Assembly (NCBI GenBank): GCA_030068145.1
Contig: JAPJBO010000338.1
Location: 1-64,000, forward strand
DNA from: Diplonema papillatum
Lineage: Eukaryota; Euglenozoa; Diplonemea; Diplonemida; Diplonemidae
DNA length: 64,000 nt
Direction: 5' to 3'
How positions within the stretch are numbered: position 1 is the first letter of the stretch; each line of letters starts with the position of its first letter. The translations under genes were made by a program, and so were the position numbers. Below, one piece after another: positions 22,581 through 32,574 of the stretch. The notes below the pieces were generated by a model. That model was not told the origin of the DNA. It was given only the letters and a program-made list of their open reading frames with translations, and did not search any database.

Positions 22581-22764
22581 CTTTGCCAGATCTGGTGCAT
22601 TTAACCAACGATTTATTTAGAGTTACCTGCCGTTACGATTATACAAAAAATGGATTATAAAACAACTTCTTCCGAGCCCGTAATGGGTAAACCTATTATT
22701 TCCCGTTTCGGGGGCTCTTGCTCAAAAGTCAACAACCTCCATTTTGAATATTATCGTAATAATC

Positions 22765-22885
22765 AGTATTACCCTGGCGGATATTAGCCTGGCGAGTATT
22801 ACTCTGGCGGATATTACTCTGGCGGATATTACCCTGGCGGATATTACCCTGGCGAGTATTACCCCGCAGGGTACTATGCAGGTAA
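22765..22885 (+). repeat. 15-bp repeat (GGCGGATATTACCCT)n
   Basis: Seven to eight units that read Tyr-Tyr-Pro-Gly-Gly in one frame, inside the AT-rich block. The period of 15 keeps the frame, so it could be a decayed Gly/Tyr-rich coding repeat. Confidence 0.75.
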
Positions 22886-23199
22886 ATATTTTTCCCAGTA
22901 AGTACTATCCTAAAGGGTACAACTATAACTTATATAATTACACTAGGACCAACATCCCTAGTCCTCTCAGGTTACCAACGCAAAGTAAACTTTACTTTAC
23001 CGAAGAAGGAGGAAATTATATTTTTTGATAAGATCGAAGATTATGATTTTTCTCATTTCAATGATGATAATGATGATTCCGCTGACAATCATAATAGCTA
23101 TGATGGTGTGATCCATATAGTACGGTGAAACCATGGCAGAACTACGGAAGAACTACGGAAAACTGGAAAGGTAGACTTTAGACTTTGGCCCAAGCAATT

Positions 23200-23412
23200 T
23201 TGGGTTCAAAAATTTGGGTCAAAATTTTTGAGTCAAAAATTTGGGTCAAAAATTTTGGGTCAAAAATTTTGGGTCAAAAATTTTGGGCCAAAATTTTTGG
23301 TCAAAATTTTTGGTCAAAATTTTTGGGTCAAAATTTTTGGGTCAAAATTTTTGGTCAAAATTTTTGGGTCAAAAATTTTGGTCAAAATTCTTGGTCAAAA
23401 ATTTTGGGTCAT
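23200..23412 (+). repeat. 14-bp near-palindromic repeat (TTTTGGGTCAAAAA)n
   Basis: About 15 units, many of 13-15 bp. Each unit is close to its own reverse complement (TTTTTGACCCAAAA), so the array can fold as a chain of hairpins. Compare the 13-bp array at 61,831-62,189. Confidence 0.88.
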
Positions 23413-23877
23413 TTTTTTTCACAGAAAAAAAAATTTTCGGAGAAATTCCGAGTTTTTTGCACTGGGGCATGCCAAAATTTTCTAGCGTTTATTGTGGTTT
23501 AGAGGTTCGGTGTTTTAGGGTCTCCGGTTGACCATTGAGGCTGTGAGGCGGGTGGTATGTGGGTAGTAGGTATGCTTAAATACGGCTAGCCATGTTTGTA
23601 AGTGTTGCGACCGACACCAAGAAGAAATTCGCTTTGAATTTAGTCTTGGGCCCCCCACGCGCATGCATGTTGAGCAGGGGTTGCCATGCAGCTCGTATCG
23701 GTCTGTAATATGCGTTCTTACTTCCTTTGGGTTGAGGAGGACGTGCGGTGGGAGGGTCGGGTAGTAGAAAGAGAAGGTGAAGGGCTAAAAAAAAAATATT
23801 TCTTTTTGCGTAAGTGGCGACTGCTTGTTGTCCTCCGCAGTTAAGGTACTCTGAATACACTCTGGCATCGTGGCTGG

Positions 23878-24834
23878 TTATCTGGTCGTAGCTCCTGGTT
23901 TGCGGTGTTTAGTTTTGCACCACGGTTTGTGGTGTCGTAGGCTTGTAAATTGTGGTTTGTTCGGAGTCTGTCCGTCGCTGTGACAGTACGGGCAAATCTC
24001 CCTTTTGCCTGCTGAGCTTGCAGGCGTGGTGCTGTGGCGTGGTGGTGTGCGTCGTAGTTTCTTCTTGCAAAAACGCAGGTGGATGCTCAGGCCGTGAATG
24101 CCTTTTATTGCAGTGCCAGTTTTCGTCGTTCGTGTGTGGCAGTTCGGACATTGGAGTGCCTCCGTGTCGGGCGTGTGGCCCGGAGTAGGCTCTAGGCCAC
24201 GCATTTCTTCGAGAATTTGTTGGGTTGGCGTGGCAGTGCCGCTGCTCTTGTCGGATGATGGGACGACGGTGGTGGATTGAGAGCTGCGTTGTGCGGTTTC
24301 GTTCCCCGTGCGCGTTGGGGCCTGAAGTGCGGCGTGCGGTGTTGAGTTTGTCATTGCGTCGTCGTCGAGGTGGCAGGGAACCGGTTCGTGTACAGGTTCT
24401 GTTGGGTCAAACGTATAGAAGAGTACATTCGTACTCTGGTCGGTGTAGCCGCGATTGGCTGAATGCGTGACGTTGGCGTTGTCGAAGTGTGTCCATCTTG
24501 CGTCATTGTATGGGGTATCGTTTAACACGTGTACAGTGTAGTGTCCTGCGTTGTCTCGTCCTGCGTGGGCAACAACTGCTCTGAGCTTCAGCGGTTGTGC
24601 CTGGTTAGGCACCAGCAGCGTTTGGTCAGCTGCAACCGCTTGGCGATTCTCCCTTGTGTGCTGATTACGTGTTATGCGTAGAACGAGGCTTCCTTGTATC
24701 CTGCTGATGCCGTGTTGCATGGTCGTCTTATTGGAGGTTCCGCACTCGCATCTGTACGTGTCCGGTTTGTGTGGGGCACAGTGGAAGTCCAGGCATCCTT
24801 CTACCGTGCTTGCAACAGGGGCGATGACAGCCAT
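23878..24834 (-). CDS. USP-type (peptidase C19) deubiquitinase C-terminal half joined to zinc fingers; multicopy element ORF
   Basis: An intact 318-residue frame. Residues 15-45 hold a CxC pair and the LVLRITR strand expected before the USP palm. Residues about 83-125 match the USP His box: LRAVVAHAGRDNAGHYTVHV, then WTHFDNANVT with the usual W..FD and downstream Val. The N-terminal Cys box is absent, because the upstream sequence is the R2 pair. A Ser/Thr-rich linker (150-220) is followed by two zinc-finger-like motifs, CPNC...H...C (about 229-255) and CPYC...H...C (about 283-309), like those before the reverse transcriptase of some non-LTR elements. A truncated copy is at 16,061-16,447. I infer a mobile-element gene fragment rather than a host DUB. 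No RT was found downstream. Confidence 0.7.
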   Translation of the reverse strand: MAVIAPVASTVEGCLDFHCAPHKPDTYRCECGTSNKTTMQHGISRIQGSLVLRITRNQHTRENRQAVAADQTLLVPNQAQPLKLRAVVAHAGRDNAGHYTVHVLNDTPYNDARWTHFDNANVTHSANRGYTDQSTNVLFYTFDPTEPVHEPVPCHLDDDAMTNSTPHAALQAPTRTGNETAQRSSQSTTVVPSSDKSSGTATPTQQILEEMRGLEPTPGHTPDTEALQCPNCHTRTTKTGTAIKGIHGLSIHLRFCKKKLRRTPPRHSTTPASSAGKREICPYCHSDGQTPNKPQFTSLRHHKPWCKTKHRKPGATTR

Positions 24835-25963
24835 GTCGTTCCAGTGACCGTTCGTGTTGTTGTGCTTGCATTTGTCAGGATTACTATAAATATTTGTGGC
24901 TTCAAAACCCGTCCGTCCGTCACAGTAAGATTTTCCTTGTTTAAAATTTACCTTCGTCGAAAATTTTTATAAAACTCAAAAAAAAAAAAATTCAATAGGG
25001 TCCCCTATAGAAATCCGCGAAATAGCCTATTACAGTCCAGGTGTCAGGATATTATAAATATTTGTGGCTTCAAAACCCGTCCGTCCGTCACAGTAAGATT
25101 TTCCTTGTTTAAAATTTACCTTCGTCGAAAATTTTTATAAAACTCAAAAAAAAAAAAATTCAATAGGGTCCCCTACAGAAATCCGCGAAATAGCCTATAA
25201 CAGTCCAGGTGTCAGGATTGGTCGGGTTTGCAGCACAGGTTTGTAATTTTTTTTTTTTTTTACTTACTTACAGGTACTGCTTTGAAGAATCCAGGGGCAG
25301 TCCAAGTGCCCCCCGATTTGGGAATTAAAAAATTAAAGGAAGAATTCGACATACTGTACTCACACTCTTGTGGCTTCCCCCTTTTGTGCATCGCTTCATC
25401 GATATATTGCTTCATCGATTCATTGCTTCATCTATTGCTTTGCGTTTCTTTGTTGACTTCTTGTGCAGCAAGCTGGACCCTAAGTGCAATGCAAACAACA
25501 CACCTTTCGTTCTGCCACTGTTTGTTGTAGGTGCTGTTGATGCTGTTGATGCTGTTGATGCTGTTGATGCTGTTGATGCTGTTGATGCTGTTGATGCTGT
25601 TGCTGCTGTTGCTGCTGTTGCTGCTGTTGCTGCTGTTGCTGCTGTTGCTGCTGTTGCTGCTGTTGCTGCTGTTGCTGCTGTTGCTGCTGTTGCTGCTGTT
25701 GCTGCTGTTGCTGCTGTTGCTGCTGTTGCTGCTGTTGCTGCTGTTGCTGCTGTTGCTGCTGTTGCTGCTGTTGCTGCTGTTGCTGCTGTTGCTGCTGTTG
25801 CTGCTGTTGCTGCTGTTGCTGCTGTTGCTGCTGTTGGTGCTGTTGGTGCTGTTGGTGCTGTTGGTGCTGTTGGTGCTGTTGGTGCTGTTGGTGCTGTTGG
25901 TGCTGCTGATGATGCTGTTGATGCTGTTGTTGCTGTTGATGCTGTTGTCGATTTTTCATCCAT
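24448..25963 (+). repeat. Long duplication of 16,061-17,703
   Basis: Nearly identical to 16,061-17,703 through the USP-like part, the R2 pair (24,877-25,221), the linker containing GAATCCAGGGGCAGTCC and the 9-bp array (25,531-25,910). Differences are mainly array unit counts and a handful of substitutions, which implies a recent duplication or a recently mobile composite unit. Confidence 0.9.
25531..25963 (+). repeat. 9-bp minisatellite, second array
   Basis: Seven GTTGATGCT, about 28 GTTGCTGCT and eight GTTGGTGCT units, followed by degenerate GATGCTGTTG sequence. Confidence 0.92.
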
Positions 25964-26204
25964 TTTCCTTCTTCCCTCTTGCTGTAGCTCTTCCTCCTGC
26001 TTCTGCTCCTCTATCTGCTGCCCCTCTAGCTGTTCTATCCTCTAGCTGCTGCTCATCTTCCTTCTTCCCTCTTGCTGCAGCTCTTCCTCCTGCTTCTGCT
26101 CCTCTTTCTGTTGCCCCTCTAGCTGTTTTATCCTAGCTGCTGCTCTTCTAGCTGCTACTTATCTTGCTTCTTCCCTCTTTGCTGCTCCTCGAGCTGCTGC
26201 TCCA
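25964..26204 (+). repeat. Short pyrimidine-rich minisatellite
   Basis: Two to three units of the 92-bp repeat seen at 17,750-19,190. It joins R1 copy F directly, without the 32-bp satellite that separates them in the other block. Confidence 0.85.
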
Positions 26205-26710
26205 CCAGAATTAACGAACAGCGTGACACGTGAATGGTATCGTTTGGCTGAACAGGAAACTGTCCAAACCTGTCAAAGAATCCTGATCAATCATCAGGCA
26301 AAGACAGTTGGATAAACAACAAAGACTGCCTGCGTCGGCCGCGCTTGCAGCGCGTTTCCGAGGAACACCACGAGGAGGTGCAGGTCAGATTTTTGTCCCT
26401 CATGTCAAAAACAAGCAATGAGCCATCGTCTGGACTTCGAAGCGGAGAATGATGAGGAATATCCTTTGTGAGACTCTTGATCCCTTTGAAGAGTTTCCTG
26501 CAGTTCACAGGGCCACCTTGCCAAAGGAGCTCCCAACAATGCGATGAGTGCCCCTGATGTCGAAATGGGGAAGAAGTTCCGATCTTCGAAAGAACGTCGT
26601 TCGTCTGTACTTCGAATTCCTGTGAGGGTTTCTTCAGATGCATCGGTCAAAACCATCATCAAATTGAGCACGCACACCGCTCTCTGCACTTGTTCACTTA
26701 ATCGCAAAAA

Positions 26711-27666
26711 GTACGTGCGCTCGGCTAAGGCCGGCGCGTGGCGAGACTGGAGGCAGCAGTTAAAGTTCGGGGAACAGCAAAGTTCGAGCGAAGCTAAGTT
26801 CTGGAGCAAAGTTCTGGTGAAGCTAAGTTCGGGTGAAACAAACTTCTGGTGAAGCTAAGTTCGGGCGAAACAAAGTTCGGGCGAAGCAAAAACCGGATGA
26901 AGCTAAGTTCGGGCGAAACAAAGTCCGGGTGAAGCTAATTTCTGGGTGAAGCTAAGTTCTGGTGAAGCAAAGTTCGGGCGAAGCTAAGTTCGGGCGAAGC
27001 TAAGTTCGGGTGAAGCAAAGTTCGGGCGAAGCTATGTTCGGGCGAAGCTAAGTTCGGGCGAAACAAAGTTCGGGCGAAGCTAAGTTCGGGTGAAGCAAAG
27101 TTCTGGTGAAGCAAAGTTCGGGCGCAGCTAAGTTCTGGGTGAAGCAAAGTTCGGGCGAAGCTAAGTTCGGGCGAAACAAAGTTCGGGCGAAGCTAAGTTC
27201 GGGTGAAGCAAAGTTCTGGTGAAGCACAGTTCGGGCGCGGCTAAGTTCTGGGTGAAGCAAAGTTCGGGTTCTGGTGTCCGTGGTGATGCGGTAGCAAGTT
27301 TGGCCTGTGATGTCAAGTTCGGTGCGAGTACCCGGAGGGGACCTCCCCCGACTCCGTTTCCCGGGGTGCCCAAATACCGCGGGATACTGAGAAACTCCGC
27401 AAAAAACGCAAATTCCGGAACGCAACAAACGTCGAACAATCTTCGACCGAAAAGTGTCATGGGTGGGGATCGAACCCGGGTGCACCGGCCTGAAGGCCAC
27501 CGCCCGCTCACTGTGCCACCCATTTTCATTTGGGCAGGAGGGGGAAAAGCTAGCTCCGCACTAATTCCAGTCAAAAACAATACACTTTCAAACTCGTTTA
27601 CAGAAAAGTGGGGTTGGCTCGAATAGAGGCTATTCACATTGCATGTTCATAGGACCTCCAGTCTCG
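26711..27666 (-). mobile_element. Element T, copy 1 (956 bp), inserted in an A run
   Basis: Compared with the empty site in R1 copy E, exactly this segment is extra. Eight A at the empty site become five A on each side, consistent with a short A-run target duplication. One end is GTACGTGCGCTCGG; the other contains GGACCTCCAGTCTCG. CGAGACTGGAGG occurs near both ends in inverted orientation. Internally (minus strand) it has a tRNA-like head at 27,530-27,465, a unique part and a 16-bp minisatellite (GAACTTAGCTTCGCCC)n. It encodes no protein and is probably non-autonomous. Confidence 0.85.
27465..27530 (-). ncRNA. tRNA-derived head inside element T
   Basis: TGGGTGG and CCACCCA pair as an acceptor-like stem. 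A-box-like TGGCACAGTGAG and the B box GGTTCGATCCC are present. The anticodon and T arms do not fold cleanly, so it is a tRNA relic with possible Pol III promoter boxes rather than a tRNA gene. Confidence 0.5.
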
Positions 27667-27953
27667 AAAAATGGCATACTTCATTGTTTCCGGTGGGCGC
27701 CAAAACAACCGGCATTGAACCTCGTCACCCCGCCATCTTTTATTTTGGTGTCATGTTCTTCCGGTTGTTTTTATTACCTTTTTTGTCGTTTCAATTTGAA
27801 TGGTTTCAACTTCTTCTTGCTCGAGTCGGGCCTCCCATAGATGAGAGGCCCCCTTTCCTGGACAAGACGGCTGCCTTCTTTCAAAGGTTCGGGATTCACG
27901 AGAGGGCCCGCTAGTGCGGGTTTGCGGGTTTGCGGTTCGGGTTTGCGGGTTCG

Positions 27954-28230
27954 GCACGAGGACAGGGGGCGCAATGGCCCCCGGCTTGTCGTCGGCCTTC
28001 CCGCCTCCCTTCTTCCTGAGCAGGCTTTCCAGCCTGCCCAGGTGGTCCGGTGTGTCTTCGCCGGGCCGCCTGGCGCGCTCGGCATCCCTTTGCGCCGCGT
28101 ATCTTGGCGGCCTTCCTCGCCCTCTGCGAGCCAAGGCCGCCAAGGCGGCCTCGACCCGCGTCCGGGTCTCTCGGGTCCTTCTCGGGCCCTCCTGCGAGTT
28201 TTTCGCGTTATTGATTTAAGGATCACGTTT
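27954..28230 (-). other. GC-rich fragment with AT-hook-like peptide
   Basis: The minus-strand frame reads through RVEAALAALARRGRGRPPRY, with a GRGRPP AT-hook-like core, then a Lys/Arg-rich stretch. It runs into the R1 tail without a natural end. It looks like a piece of a GC-rich coding sequence cut by the repeat; the function is unknown. Confidence 0.3.
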
Positions 28231-29220
28231 AGGCACAAGGATCGCGGATTAAGAAGTTTTCAAAAGCCCTCACCCTCGAGCTCACACAGTTGGAAGAATA
28301 TTGTAATTCTAAACAGGGGACTGGTACGAGAACGGCATACCTCCTCTTCCCGTCTGTGTCGTGCGTCGGCGGTGACGCCGCTGACGACACCCCCGTCACC
28401 GCGGGCGTCGTCTCCATCTGGCCTTCCGGCCTTGCTTTCTTTTAAATGAGACCTGCCAGCTGCGAAGGATCAAAGGAGGCCAATGTGCTGTAGCAAACAC
28501 GAAACACACGTGACTCTGGTCTAGTGGCAGCATCCTGTCAATGTATTCGCCCCCCTACAATTCGTCCCTTCCACTCCGAGTCAAAGCAGCTGCATCGAGT
28601 ATATCTTTCGACACGTACCTATCGTTCCTCCCTATTTCCTCTTCTCTCCACGCCGCTCGTGCAACGAACGAGAAGGATGCTGGGGCAGGATCGCACGTAA
28701 GTAGCAGAAACAAGCCCAATAATTTGTCAGCCGCCAATTTATAACTCTTTAGCCACATGCGGACGAACGGCGCATACATGCATCGTTTAATACCACGTTA
28801 GTCCTGTCCGAAGCCAAAGAATTGGCTGGCGTCTTCTGGCCTCTCGCACTGGCTTGGCTTGCGCTGACCCCTTCCTCCGGTAGGCTCGTGCATCAACATC
28901 AAAGCAAATGTTGGAACAAACGAAGGGGAAGAACATCGACCTTGAGGCAAACTATCACGCTCTACGCCTTCATTGGCCGGGACGAAGAAGCGGAGGTGGT
29001 GAGCAGGAAGGACAAACGGTACGTGCGTATGTTCGCCTGCACAAAGTTATGTTCTCGGATCATTGCTTTCTGCTTACACTCATACCAGCAGGAACTTGCC
29101 AATCTGCTGTAAAAATATCGAAACTGTCATCAAAACCTCCAAGATTCGATTTGCCGAACCTCGACAGTAGGTGGCGATAGGGATGTATCGATGTTTCCGG
29201 CTCTGGTGTCTTTTGCAGGA
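28231..29220. other. No gene recognised
   Basis: Mixed intergenic sequence. The small frames at 28,541-28,744 and 28,822-29,112 lack domain or splice support. Confidence 0.4.
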
Positions 29221-30781
29221 TTAGTCTTTGTCTTTGCATTGCAGGAGCTCATCTCTGAATTTTCGCAAATTTGGTATCGATGCTCCTGGAAGACCAAAAG
29301 GCACTGTAACAGCCAACTGTTGTGCAAGCGTGTGAATAGAACCTGTGTTGCATTAATAATGTGAGACGTTAACATGCTGAGAACTAAATACTCACAGCAA
29401 AGTACCTGTCAGCAATCACGTGCAGACAAAGAATCTCTTGGCAAATCATACCAAGCAGCTCATCCTTTATCCTCTTTTCGGACATGGCAGTCTGTGTTGT
29501 GACCGATATTCCAGCTCTCCCTGCATTCTGTCGTTGAATGGCAGCAGCAGCAGCTTCGGAAAGAGACCTGTCGCTATCTGCTGACCCACTCGACTCCCCT
29601 ATCGGTTGCATCTGCGCATCCCCTGCTTCACCGGAGGAATTTGATGCTGCTCTTACATCAGCAACAGCAGGACTCGGTCTTTGGGAGGCAAAACAGGACC
29701 TTGCGATGGCATGGGATGGTTGCTTCCCTTTTTTACCAGACTGAAGTCGCTGCTCGATTGCCATGGCTCGCTTTCTACTCTCTTCTTCTTGCGGGGATCG
29801 AACTTGAGAGAAATGCTGGGCTGTGTTCTTTTCTACCGCAGTCTCTGAATGCGGCAAGTTGGCCTTTACTGGTTCTTGTCTTGCATTGGGCTTCCCACCT
29901 TTGCCACCCTTTGCTTTTTTCATGGCTTGTGACAACCGTGCCTCAACAGCGAGTGCTCGCTGGCGCCGCTCATCTTCGCTGGTGGGAATACCACTGCCAC
30001 TTTCTCTTGGGAGCTGCTGAAGAGTGGGCGAGTTTATCATGTCTTCGTCTTCTACCTTCAGTTCGTTGGGAGAAGAATCGCGGTCATAACATTGCAGCAG
30101 GTTTTCGGCTTGAGTGCCGCATAGCGGATTAGATGTTGCAGGAGTGGCTTTGCTGGGAGTGCTTGTTTTCTCTGAATCTTGGGCTTGCTCGGAGGAAACC
30201 GCATGGTCTGTCTGCTCCTCGGGTACTCGGTCATGAGCCAGTTTGCAGGGTGGGAGAATATCTTCAATGTTAGGAACAGGTTGCTGTGTTGGCTGTACCG
30301 TAGCCTTCTGCTTTCCTCCTTCTTTCCTCTTCATTCTTGTTGTTGCATGGGACAATCGAGCTTCCACGGCCATTGTCCGTTGTCGCCGCTCGTCTTCATC
30401 GGTGAGGATTGAAGGGCCATTTGGGCATGTTGTGGTGCTTTCTGTAGCACTGGAGCTGGACGTGTTGTCTAATATGGAGTGAGATGTTTCCTCTGGCAGT
30501 TTTGCTGAGGGTGCTGCTCTGGCTGGGGTTGATCCGATGTCATTTCTCCACATACCCGCCTTGCTCATGCCGCGCTTCTTGGCCATCTGCATGCGTGAGG
30601 CTGCCATGGCTGCCCGGTATCTTCTTTCTTCAAATCCTTCACTGTCATCAACTTTCTCGATGGAGCAGCTTTCGTTGCAATTGCCCGCTACTTCATTTCT
30701 TGATAATTCCTTTTCGTGTGTGTTCGATGATTCATTTTCGTGTGTATTCATCTCGATCGTTTCAAGGTGTGGAACCCTCAC
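29221..30781 (-). CDS. Two-exon host gene with repeated Arg/Ala-rich motifs
   Basis: Exon 1 is 30,781-29,452, ending at a GTATGA donor. The intron is 29,451-29,286 (166 bp), with a TTTTGGTCTTCCAG acceptor. Exon 2 is 29,285-29,221, ending in TAA. The protein has about 464 residues. A short motif recurs four times with spacers of 90-130 residues: EERRYRAAMAASRMQMAKK, DERRQRTMAVEARLSHA, DERRQRALAVEARLSQA and ESRKRAMAIEQRLQSG, each followed by a Lys/Gly-rich tail. The C-terminus is charged (KRIKDELLGA...RDELLQC). The motif is reminiscent of, but does not match, the p97/VCP-binding VIM motif (R-x5-A-A-x2-R). The rest is acidic, Ser/Thr-rich and probably disordered. Alternative donors GTACTT and GTGAGT lie 30-50 bp further downstream. 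Function unknown. Confidence 0.65.
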
Positions 30782-30992
30782 ACTGCATCAATGTCTGGCG
30801 TCAAAGAATTCTCACTATCCATATACCCCCCCTCCAACCTCCCAAGACTCCCCTCTGGAAGTGGGTCGAATACCATCAAGCATCGTGGTGAGTTTTAGAA
30901 GCGGTGATGAGAAAGTGTTGTTTGTGCTTCCGGCAATTTTATTTTGATTGGCTGGTTCTTCCAGAGCTAGCTTAGAGAACCATGAGGCTTGC

Positions 30993-31283
30993 ATATCACT
31001 CATTCCTCGAAAATGTGTCACAGATTTTGCTTTCTCATTTCCGCCATGTTTAGTACAAAATTTGAGCAAAATTTCGAAACTTTTTTTGGGATGGAAAGAG
31101 CTATCCACGGCAAGCATCGGCACCCTTTTGGAACTCGATATAGCCAAAATCTGACCCCCAGATGGCACTTTAGACGTTTTTGGGCCGATTTTCGGGCCTC
31201 AAAAAAAACACTCGGAGGAATCGAACCAAGTACCCCCAGAACCACAAGTGGGTGTGCTACCTGTTAGACCACAGGCGAAAAAA
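30993..31283 (-). mobile_element. tRNA-headed SINE-like element, copy a
   Basis: Head (31,281-31,211): A box TGGTCTAACAGG and perfect B box GGTTCGATTCC, then an eight-T run. The body runs to the shared tail TGTGACACATTTTCGAGGAA near 31,000. The tail and TGGAAAGAGCTATCC-like body match copy c at 35,395-35,680. Confidence 0.65.
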
Positions 31284-31559
31284 ACGCGGCTCCGTTTCGT
31301 TTTTTTGTATTTGAACGATCCTTCCGGAAGTTCGCGTGACCCGTCAGGAAATCTGCGGAATTCTGCCGATACACCACTACTACTGAGCTCACAAACGCTC
31401 GACGCAGCGAGGAATCAAACCAGCGACCATTTTGTTGGTTCGTGCGAAATGAAGAGAAAAATATTTTCGGTTCATTCTTCCTTCGGTGCGGTTGCCTTCT
31501 GAGCCGTCGTCGCCGCTCCGACGTCCGAATTTAACTCTTGTTTAATAGCCTACCAAGCA
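31284..31559. other. No gene seen
   Basis: Spacer between SINE copy a and the repeated segment at 31,560, without distinctive signals. Confidence 0.4.
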
Positions 31560-32180
31560 TACCTCGGCTACATTTCACAACTGTGCCTCGGTTGTGTTCC
31601 TTAACTGGATTGCTGGCGCGATGGAATGAGCTGCCCGTCGAATATGGCCGCCATGGCGGCTGCAGCTAGCCGGCGCGGCCGCAAGCAGACGGCTGCATGC
31701 GCAACCACCGTTTCCAGCTCGACCGGCGTGTGAGCACGGGCTTGCGCTGCCGTGGGCCCGATCGCGCTCTCCACACGTACAATCCATGGGAATGTCCCAA
31801 TGGCTTCTATCCCAATGGTCCCTAGCCAGCAGACCGAGTAGGGAGGAACAGCAGACTGGAATGCATCTTCCCTCTTTCGTACACAGAGGCCACACGCGGA
31901 AACGCTGCCGACAGGTCGTTTCTTACCGACCAGGTGAGCCTTGCGCCCTTCCCAGAGGCTGTCTCCGTGACTCCTCCGGAAGAGTGCCGTGCGCCCTGTC
32001 CCAGAGACTGTCCATGTGGCTTCTCCGGAAGATGGCCTTGCGCCCTTCCCAGAGGTTGTCTCCGTGACTCCTCCGGAAGGCGCCTTTTCCCAGAGACTGC
32101 TCATGTGGCTTCTCCGGAAGAGGGCCATGCGCCCTGTCGACGCGCAAAGCTGACAGCCAAAAGGCAGAATCAAACTCTGC
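31560..32180 (-). repeat. Dispersed segment with a 51-bp tandem repeat
   Basis: On the minus strand 31,850-31,730 reads TIGIEAIGTFPWIV...SAIGPTAAQA. About 80% nucleotide identity is seen at 56,700-56,800 (plus strand), so it is an old dispersed sequence. Upstream, about four 51-bp units read FRRSHGDSLWEGRKA (31,930-32,130), and one to two more lie at 32,500-32,570. A single 190-residue frame covers both parts, but no family is recognised. Confidence 0.5.
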
Positions 32181-32184
32181 GCAA

Positions 32185-32480
32185 TTGAAGGACGCGCTTT
32201 CCAACGCAGCGCAAAGTGGAAGCCCGCTTGAAAAACAGGTTGCTAGGCTGGAAGCCGATCTCAGTTACAAGGCGATCAGGAAGAGCTGCAGAGCACCGTC
32301 GATCTCAGGTGGACGCGGAAGAGTCGGCAGAGATGAAGGCGGCCCTACTCGATGCGAATCGGCGTGAAGTAAATGCAGGTTGGCAAAAAGAGGATCGTTT
32401 CGCAGCTCGAAGAAGAGCTCCGCATCTTCAAGACGGCAATGGACGACGTTGAGGAGAAGGCGCGGATCCGGACCCAGCGA
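32185..32480 (+). pseudogene. Coiled-coil protein relic
   Basis: Heptad-like segments appear in successive plus-strand frames: LEKQVARLEADLSYK, then ESAEMKAALLDANRREVN, then RIVSQLEEELRIFKTAMDD. No single frame covers them, so this looks like a decayed exon of a long coiled-coil protein, interrupted by the 51-bp repeat family on its right. Confidence 0.4.
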
Positions 32481-32574
32481 CCGGTGACTTCCCAAGAGGG
32501 GTCTTGCACCCTGCCCAGAGGCTGTCACCGTGACTCCTCCGGAAGAGTTTGTCCCGGAGACCGTCCCATGCTGT

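Larger units (their letters stand above)
26205..27953 (+). repeat. R1 dispersed repeat, copy F, split by element T
   Basis: R1 sequence at 26,205-26,710 and 27,667-27,953 is co-linear with copy E. It ends with the same stem and GCGGGTTT units (27,915-27,953). The interruption is element T copy 1. Confidence 0.88.

Noticed and set aside
27465-27530. True tRNA gene on the minus strand
   Set aside because: The acceptor stem and B box are good, but the D, anticodon and T arms do not pair properly, no functional anticodon can be assigned, and it sits inside a repeated element.
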